A stretch of DNA of 41,786 bases from Succinivibrio dextrinosolvens DSM 3072 (GTDB lineage: Bacteria > Pseudomonadota > Gammaproteobacteria > Enterobacterales > Succinivibrionaceae). The stretch covers positions 1-41,786 of the forward strand of contig NZ_FUXX01000023.1 of NCBI RefSeq assembly GCF_900167015.1, given 5' to 3'. This document shows positions 38,416-41,786 of the stretch, piece by piece (positions within the stretch are counted from its first letter, which is position 1; the number at the start of each line of letters is the position of its first letter). The notes under the pieces are model-generated. The model saw only the letters and a list, made by a program, of their open reading frames with translations. It made no database searches and had not been told where the DNA came from. A program made the position numbers and the translations under genes.

Positions 38416-39095
38416 TGAGAGCTATGATTCTGGCTGCCGGTCGAGGTGAAAGACTAAGACCAATTACTGATTCTATTCCTAAGCCAATGGTTAAGGTTGG
38501 CGACAGAGAGCTTTTACTTTGGCATATTCTTAAGCTAAAAAAAGCAGGAATAAAGGATATTATCGTAAACTCAGCCTATCTCTCTGAAAAAATCGTAGAC
38601 TTCCTTGGAGATGGTTCAAAGTTTGGAGTGAATATTACTCACTCCGTTGAAGGTCCAACCGGTCTGGAAACAGCAGGCGGCATTATAAAAGCTCTACCTT
38701 TCTTCAAAGGGGAGAATTTCGTTGTTATAAACGGCGATACTTTTATTGATGCAGATTATTCTCAGTTTATCCATCAGTTGGCTCAGGGCGAGAGCGCAAG
38801 AATTTATCTTGTTGAAAATCCAAAGCATAATCTTCATGGAGACTTTTCATTAGATCCTGTTTCTAAAAAATGTTCCAGAGGACCTCAATATACCTTTTCA
38901 GGTGTTGCTGTATATTCATCTTCTGTATTTGAGGGGTATCCTGTAGAAAAGAGACCTCTGCTACCAATTTTTGAAAGCCTTGCTGATAAGCAGGAATTAA
39001 AAGGTGAAATTCTCAAAGGCAACTGGTTTGATGTTGGAACTATAGAACGCCTTGAAAATGTAAATTCATATATTCATTCTCATAACATACTCTAA
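38415..39095 (+). CDS. murU: N-acetylmuramate alpha-1-phosphate uridylyltransferase MurU
   Basis: Nucleotidyltransferase that converts MurNAc-1-phosphate and UTP to UDP-MurNAc, bypassing de novo synthesis (and fosfomycin-sensitive MurA). The 226-residue sequence starts MILAAGRGERLRPITDSIPK, with the pyrophosphorylase Gly-rich loop and Lys, and has the metal Asp in FVVINGDTFIDAD and a C-terminal GNWFDVGTIERLE. P. putida MurU is of similar size. The ATG overlaps the amgK stop by one base. A preceding in-frame TTG is not needed. The order amgK-murU-djlA is known from other gammaproteobacteria. Confidence 0.9.
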   Translation: MRAMILAAGRGERLRPITDSIPKPMVKVGDRELLLWHILKLKKAGIKDIIVNSAYLSEKIVDFLGDGSKFGVNITHSVEGPTGLETAGGIIKALPFFKGENFVVINGDTFIDADYSQFIHQLAQGESARIYLVENPKHNLHGDFSLDPVSKKCSRGPQYTFSGVAVYSSSVFEGYPVEKRPLLPIFESLADKQELKGEILKGNWFDVGTIERLENVNSYIHSHNIL

Positions 39096-39112
39096 TCATA
39101 ATCAAATAAATC

Positions 39113-40165
39113 ATGTCACTAAGCGAAAAAGGTAAGGAAGCTGGAATAAAATTTAGCTATATGGGCAGTATTATCGGTATTGTCCTAGGTATTGTTTTAG
39201 CTGTCATCTGTTCGCATATTCTTCCAGCGCTAATTACTCCTCTTGTAGCTTTTTTTCTTTATGACCGTCCAAAATATAAGGAAGCTGTTGAGAAAGTATT
39301 AGCACAAAGGAATCTTGAAAAAGAACAGGAAGAGAAGGCAAGGGAAGAAGATCGTCTTAAAGAAGAAAAAAAGGCCGAGAAAAAAATCAAGGCGGTTCAG
39401 AAAAAGAACAGAGAAAACAAGGCCTCTCTTTATGAGAATATCTACACTGTTGCAGGTTATATTCTAGCTAATCAGGAAGAGCTCAGCGAATATATTCAGA
39501 ATGCTGAAGATGTTATCTCTTACTTTAAGGCTTCAAAAGAAGAAAGACGACTGGCGGTAGAAGCATTTAACTATGCCTTAGATCCAGAGTTTGATGTTGA
39601 GGAGTTTGTTTCAAACTATCTTCTGTACATAGGTAAGAATCGAGATTATATAAATTATGTTTTGACCTATGCTTTAATCATTGCAACTGTCGATGATAAT
39701 ATTCATTACGATGCAAAAGAGCGTCTGGTTGCCATTGGTAAGGCAATGGGCTCTTCTATGGCAGCACTGAAGAGATTGTTTAAATCCAACGGTGCTGAAG
39801 CTCGTTTCGCCAGAGAATTTGAAAAACAGTCAGAAGAGAATCTTTCGGAAAGTACTTCTTTATCCTCCTTCCAGTCTGAAAGCTCTTCTTCAGATAATAA
39901 GAAATCCAAGAAGAGTTCAAGTTCCTCATACAATCATACAGGTGCGGAGAAAACATCAGAAGCTCTGGATATTCTTCAGCTTAATGATTCTGCTACCTTT
40001 GATGATATTAAAAAAGCTCATAAAAAGCTTATGCTTAAATATCATCCAGATAGACTTGCCTCTCAGGGGCTTTCAGAGGATATGATTGCAATTTATACTG
40101 ATAAGGCAAAGGCAATTCAGGCTGCGTTTGATTATCTGAAGAAGTTATATAATGAAGTTGTCTGA
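39113..40165 (+). CDS. DjlA-like membrane-anchored J-domain protein, divergent copy
   Basis: DnaK co-chaperone-like membrane protein. The 350 residues contain an N-terminal hydrophobic hairpin (about 16-45, IGIVLGIVLAVI, ending FFLYDRPKYKEAV), a charged coiled coil (about 60-105, Glu- and Lys-rich) that true DjlA lacks, a central helical TerB-like domain (about 108-225), a Ser-rich linker, and a C-terminal J domain (about 285-350) with an intact HPD in LKYHPDRLASQGL. It lies directly before a second DjlA gene whose J domain is nearly the same, which argues for tandem duplication followed by divergence of the front half. No strong Shine-Dalgarno is seen at the ATG. Confidence 0.85.
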   Translation: MSLSEKGKEAGIKFSYMGSIIGIVLGIVLAVICSHILPALITPLVAFFLYDRPKYKEAVEKVLAQRNLEKEQEEKAREEDRLKEEKKAEKKIKAVQKKNRENKASLYENIYTVAGYILANQEELSEYIQNAEDVISYFKASKEERRLAVEAFNYALDPEFDVEEFVSNYLLYIGKNRDYINYVLTYALIIATVDDNIHYDAKERLVAIGKAMGSSMAALKRLFKSNGAEARFAREFEKQSEENLSESTSLSSFQSESSSSDNKKSKKSSSSSYNHTGAEKTSEALDILQLNDSATFDDIKKAHKKLMLKYHPDRLASQGLSEDMIAIYTDKAKAIQAAFDYLKKLYNEVV

Positions 40166-40199
40166 TGTTATAGATTTAAGATTCAAGTATTAGTTAATT

Positions 40200-41114
40200 A
40201 TGAATACAAGTTATAAAGGTCGAGTATTAGGCTTCATTCTAGGTTTTATCTTTACAAACTTACTTGGCGCTATTCTGTTTATGATTCTTGGCTATCTGTT
40301 TTTTGATAGGCCAGCAAATCTTAAAAAACAGCAGAATGATGAAGCTGTTAGAGCATTTACCTCAAATGCCAATTACAACGAATCCCTTGTAAAAGTAACT
40401 TTTGCTTTAATGGGCTATGTTGCTCGTGGAGCCGGCAGAGTTAATGAAAGCCATATCGAAAAGTCATCACAGATTATGAATGTGATGGGCCTAAATGCTC
40501 AGATGAGAAAGACTGCGATTGATGCGTTTAACTCTGGAAAAAGCGAGAATTTTAACCTTAATGACACTATATCTGAAATTAAATCTCTTATAGGCAATAA
40601 TTTCAGTTTCGTAAACTTTATTCTTGAAATTCAGGTACAGCTGGCTTTATCTGACGGTGTTTTAGAGGATGAAGAGTATCGTCGTCTTATGGATATCGCA
40701 GTTAAGTTAGGAGCATCCCGTGACTCCATGGAGCAGTACATCCGCTCAAGATATAATGAGATGCATTTTGAACAGCAGTTCAGGGATTTCTACAGGTCCC
40801 GTTATGAGAGAGAAAATACAGGCTCTGGCTATGATTATTCCCGCTCTGATAGCTCATATGATAATAGCAGCAGTTCATATTCAGGTTCAGGCTTTGGTTC
40901 ATCCAAACTAGATTCTGCTTACAAAATTCTCGGAGTAGAAAGCTCTGCATCAGACGATGAGATAAAAAAAGCTCATAAGAGATTGATGCTTAAGTATCAC
41001 CCTGACAGACTTGCATCTCAAGGTCTGACTCCTGAGATGATCAAGCTTTATACAGAAAAAGCGAAGGATATTCAGGCTGCTTTTGATCTTATTAAAAAGG
41101 AACGAGGCTTTTAG
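40200..41114 (+). CDS. djlA: Co-chaperone DjlA
   Basis: Inner-membrane DnaJ-type protein that stimulates DnaK and, in E. coli, influences the Rcs pathway. The 304-residue protein has a short N-terminal membrane segment (about 9-30, LGFILGFIFTNLLGAILFMI), a TerB-like domain matching DjlA (GYVARGAGRVNESHIEKSSQ, NFILEIQVQLALSDGVLEDE), a Ser/Tyr/Gly-rich linker and a J domain (about 240-304) with HPD in LKYHPDRLASQGLTPEMI. Gene order after amgK-murU also fits djlA. It converges on the broken deaminase with only 3 bases between the stop codons. Confidence 0.9.
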   Translation: MNTSYKGRVLGFILGFIFTNLLGAILFMILGYLFFDRPANLKKQQNDEAVRAFTSNANYNESLVKVTFALMGYVARGAGRVNESHIEKSSQIMNVMGLNAQMRKTAIDAFNSGKSENFNLNDTISEIKSLIGNNFSFVNFILEIQVQLALSDGVLEDEEYRRLMDIAVKLGASRDSMEQYIRSRYNEMHFEQQFRDFYRSRYERENTGSGYDYSRSDSSYDNSSSSYSGSGFGSSKLDSAYKILGVESSASDDEIKKAHKRLMLKYHPDRLASQGLTPEMIKLYTEKAKDIQAAFDLIKKERGF

Positions 41115-41117
41115 ATT

Positions 41118-41444
41118 TTAATGTGCTGGTTTGTAGATTGTTTTGCCTAGATCTACATAATATTGAAGAATTTTCTTGCCGTATTCTTCATCTATACCGC
41201 CGCAGGCTTTTATATTTCTCTTTTTCATTTCTTCAAACCAGTTTGGTTTGAACCCTTCGTCAAAGCCAGTAATCCTTTCTACTTCTGACGAAGGTACACT
41301 GAATACTATCTTGTTGACTCCTGACCACATTATTGCGCCAAGACACATAATGCAAGGCTCTGCATTTACAAATAGTGTTAGTTTGTAGTGAGAGAGATTG
41401 TAATTTTTGTATTTATCAAATGCCAGTTTCAGAGTATTCATTTC
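41118..41444 (-). pseudogene. Guanine deaminase-like nucleoside deaminase, 5' end removed by insertion
   Basis: Zinc-dependent deaminase of the cytidine deaminase superfamily. The remaining 108 residues begin at the Glu of the HAE motif (EMNTLKLAF) and keep the second zinc motif NAEPCIMCLGAIMWSGV plus GFDEGF, the latter typical of guanine deaminases (GuaD type). The N-terminal 50 or so residues, with the zinc His and Ala of HAE, are missing: upstream of the Glu codon the sequence changes to unrelated DNA beginning GTAA. The frame stays open a few codons into that DNA (to about 41471), but without the zinc His the product should be inactive. The rest is well preserved, so the break is recent or the protein was under selection until then. 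Confidence 0.8.
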
Positions 41445-41786
41445 GTAACTTTCCCAAGCCCGAACTGACAACCATTATATAACGTCGCAAAATATCCATG
41501 TCGATTTTGTTTACTAAAAGGTCTGACATGGATACTCCTAACATAAAAATCACAGCTCAGTACCAATCCTTCACAGCTACAATTGATTGGATTGAAATTT
41601 ACAAGCGCTTTGAAGAATCAAAACTCTCCTGTTATTCGTTCTACAAAAGTGTTTTCCCTTCTCTTATTAAGGAGCTTTTTCCTTCTGGATATATGCCGTC
41701 TTTATCAACCCTAAGGCTTCATTTTCGAAAAATAAAAAAGGATGGAGTTGATGGGTATATTCAATCGAGTCGAGGCTTAGCAAGTT
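41445..41786 (+). mobile_element. Left end of an IS66-like element (partial)
   Basis: The junction with the deaminase falls at GTAA (41445-41448), which is how IS66-family terminal inverted repeats begin. The family makes 8-bp target duplications, which would here be TTCATTTC (41437-41444). An ORF beginning 83 bases inside has the layout of an IS66 first gene. The other end, the tnpB and tnpC genes and the second target copy lie beyond the window, so the family assignment is provisional. Confidence 0.5.
41528..41786 (+). CDS. Probable insertion-sequence accessory ORF (IS66 TnpA-like), 3' part outside window
   Basis: An ATG with a clear AAAAGG Shine-Dalgarno (41516-41521) opens a frame of at least 86 codons that runs off the window. 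The start MDTPNIKITAQYQSF is followed by WIEIYKRFEESKLSCYSFY and a basic segment TLRLHFRKIKKDGVDG. A Trp, then a Ser-x-x-Ser stretch with aromatics, then a basic helix recalls the small first ORF of IS66-type elements, but similarity is weak and from memory. Its position just inside a GTAA end next to a broken gene supports a mobile-element origin. It might instead be a cargo gene. Confidence 0.5.
   Translation, partial: MDTPNIKITAQYQSFTATIDWIEIYKRFEESKLSCYSFYKSVFPSLIKELFPSGYMPSLSTLRLHFRKIKKDGVDGYIQSSRGLAS

Overview
The window comes from a low-GC gammaproteobacterium (GC roughly 40 percent by eye, not computed). Three gene runs are recognisable gammaproteobacterial neighbourhoods: nadB / rpoE-rseA-rseB / lepA-lepB-rnc-era-recO, rlmD-relA-pyrG-ftsB-ispD-ispF-(yqaA)-nlpD-rpoS-mutS, and recA-recX-alaS-csrA-tRNA-Ser-tRNA-Arg. 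Two further pairs, dnaB-alr and prfB-lysS, are also conserved but lie elsewhere in E. coli. The AT-rich coding style, the divergent small CsrA, the AmgK-MurU pair and the Maf-type glycosyltransferase would fit the Succinivibrionaceae (Aeromonadales), but that placement is inference.

Layout. Bases 1-226 are the right end of an IS200/IS605-type element: the last 59 codons of TnpB, a terminal hairpin and a probable omegaRNA whose guide would read into flanking DNA. nadB (minus) ends at a good intrinsic terminator and diverges from the envelope-stress operon rpoE-rseA-rseB, which has a recognisable sigma-E promoter. A long plus-strand block follows: translation and secretion (lepA, lepB), RNA and ribosome processing (rnc, era, rlmD), repair (recO), stringent response (relA), CTP synthesis (pyrG), division (ftsB), isoprenoid precursors (ispD, ispF), a VTT membrane protein, the amidase activator nlpD and rpoS. 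rpoS and the minus-strand mutS converge on a bidirectional terminator.

Between mutS and recA sits an atypical AT-rich insert: an 88-codon ORF of unknown function convergent with a DUF115/Maf-like gene. Then come recA-recX, alaS-csrA (csrA is only 57 codons), one tRNA-Ser(GCU) and two identical tRNA-Arg(ACG) genes, dnaB-alr, and nadC (minus). prfB carries the classic programmed +1 frameshift, so its first 25 codons lie in a different frame. lysS, dapA and trmB follow, then the cell-wall salvage pair amgK-murU, translationally coupled to trmB and followed by two tandem DjlA-type membrane J-proteins.

The right edge is mobile again. A guanine-deaminase-like gene is cut at its zinc-binding HAE motif by DNA that begins GTAA and carries a new ORF running off the window, consistent with an IS66-type insertion. 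The window is thus mostly conserved core chromosome with mobile DNA at both ends and one accessory insert in the middle. The points of most interest are the interrupted deaminase, the Maf/88-codon pair, the tandem DjlA genes, the altered CsrA RNA-binding strand, and several uncharacterised inverted repeats or leader hairpins upstream of rpoS, mutS, recA, lepB, yqaA and the tRNA cluster.
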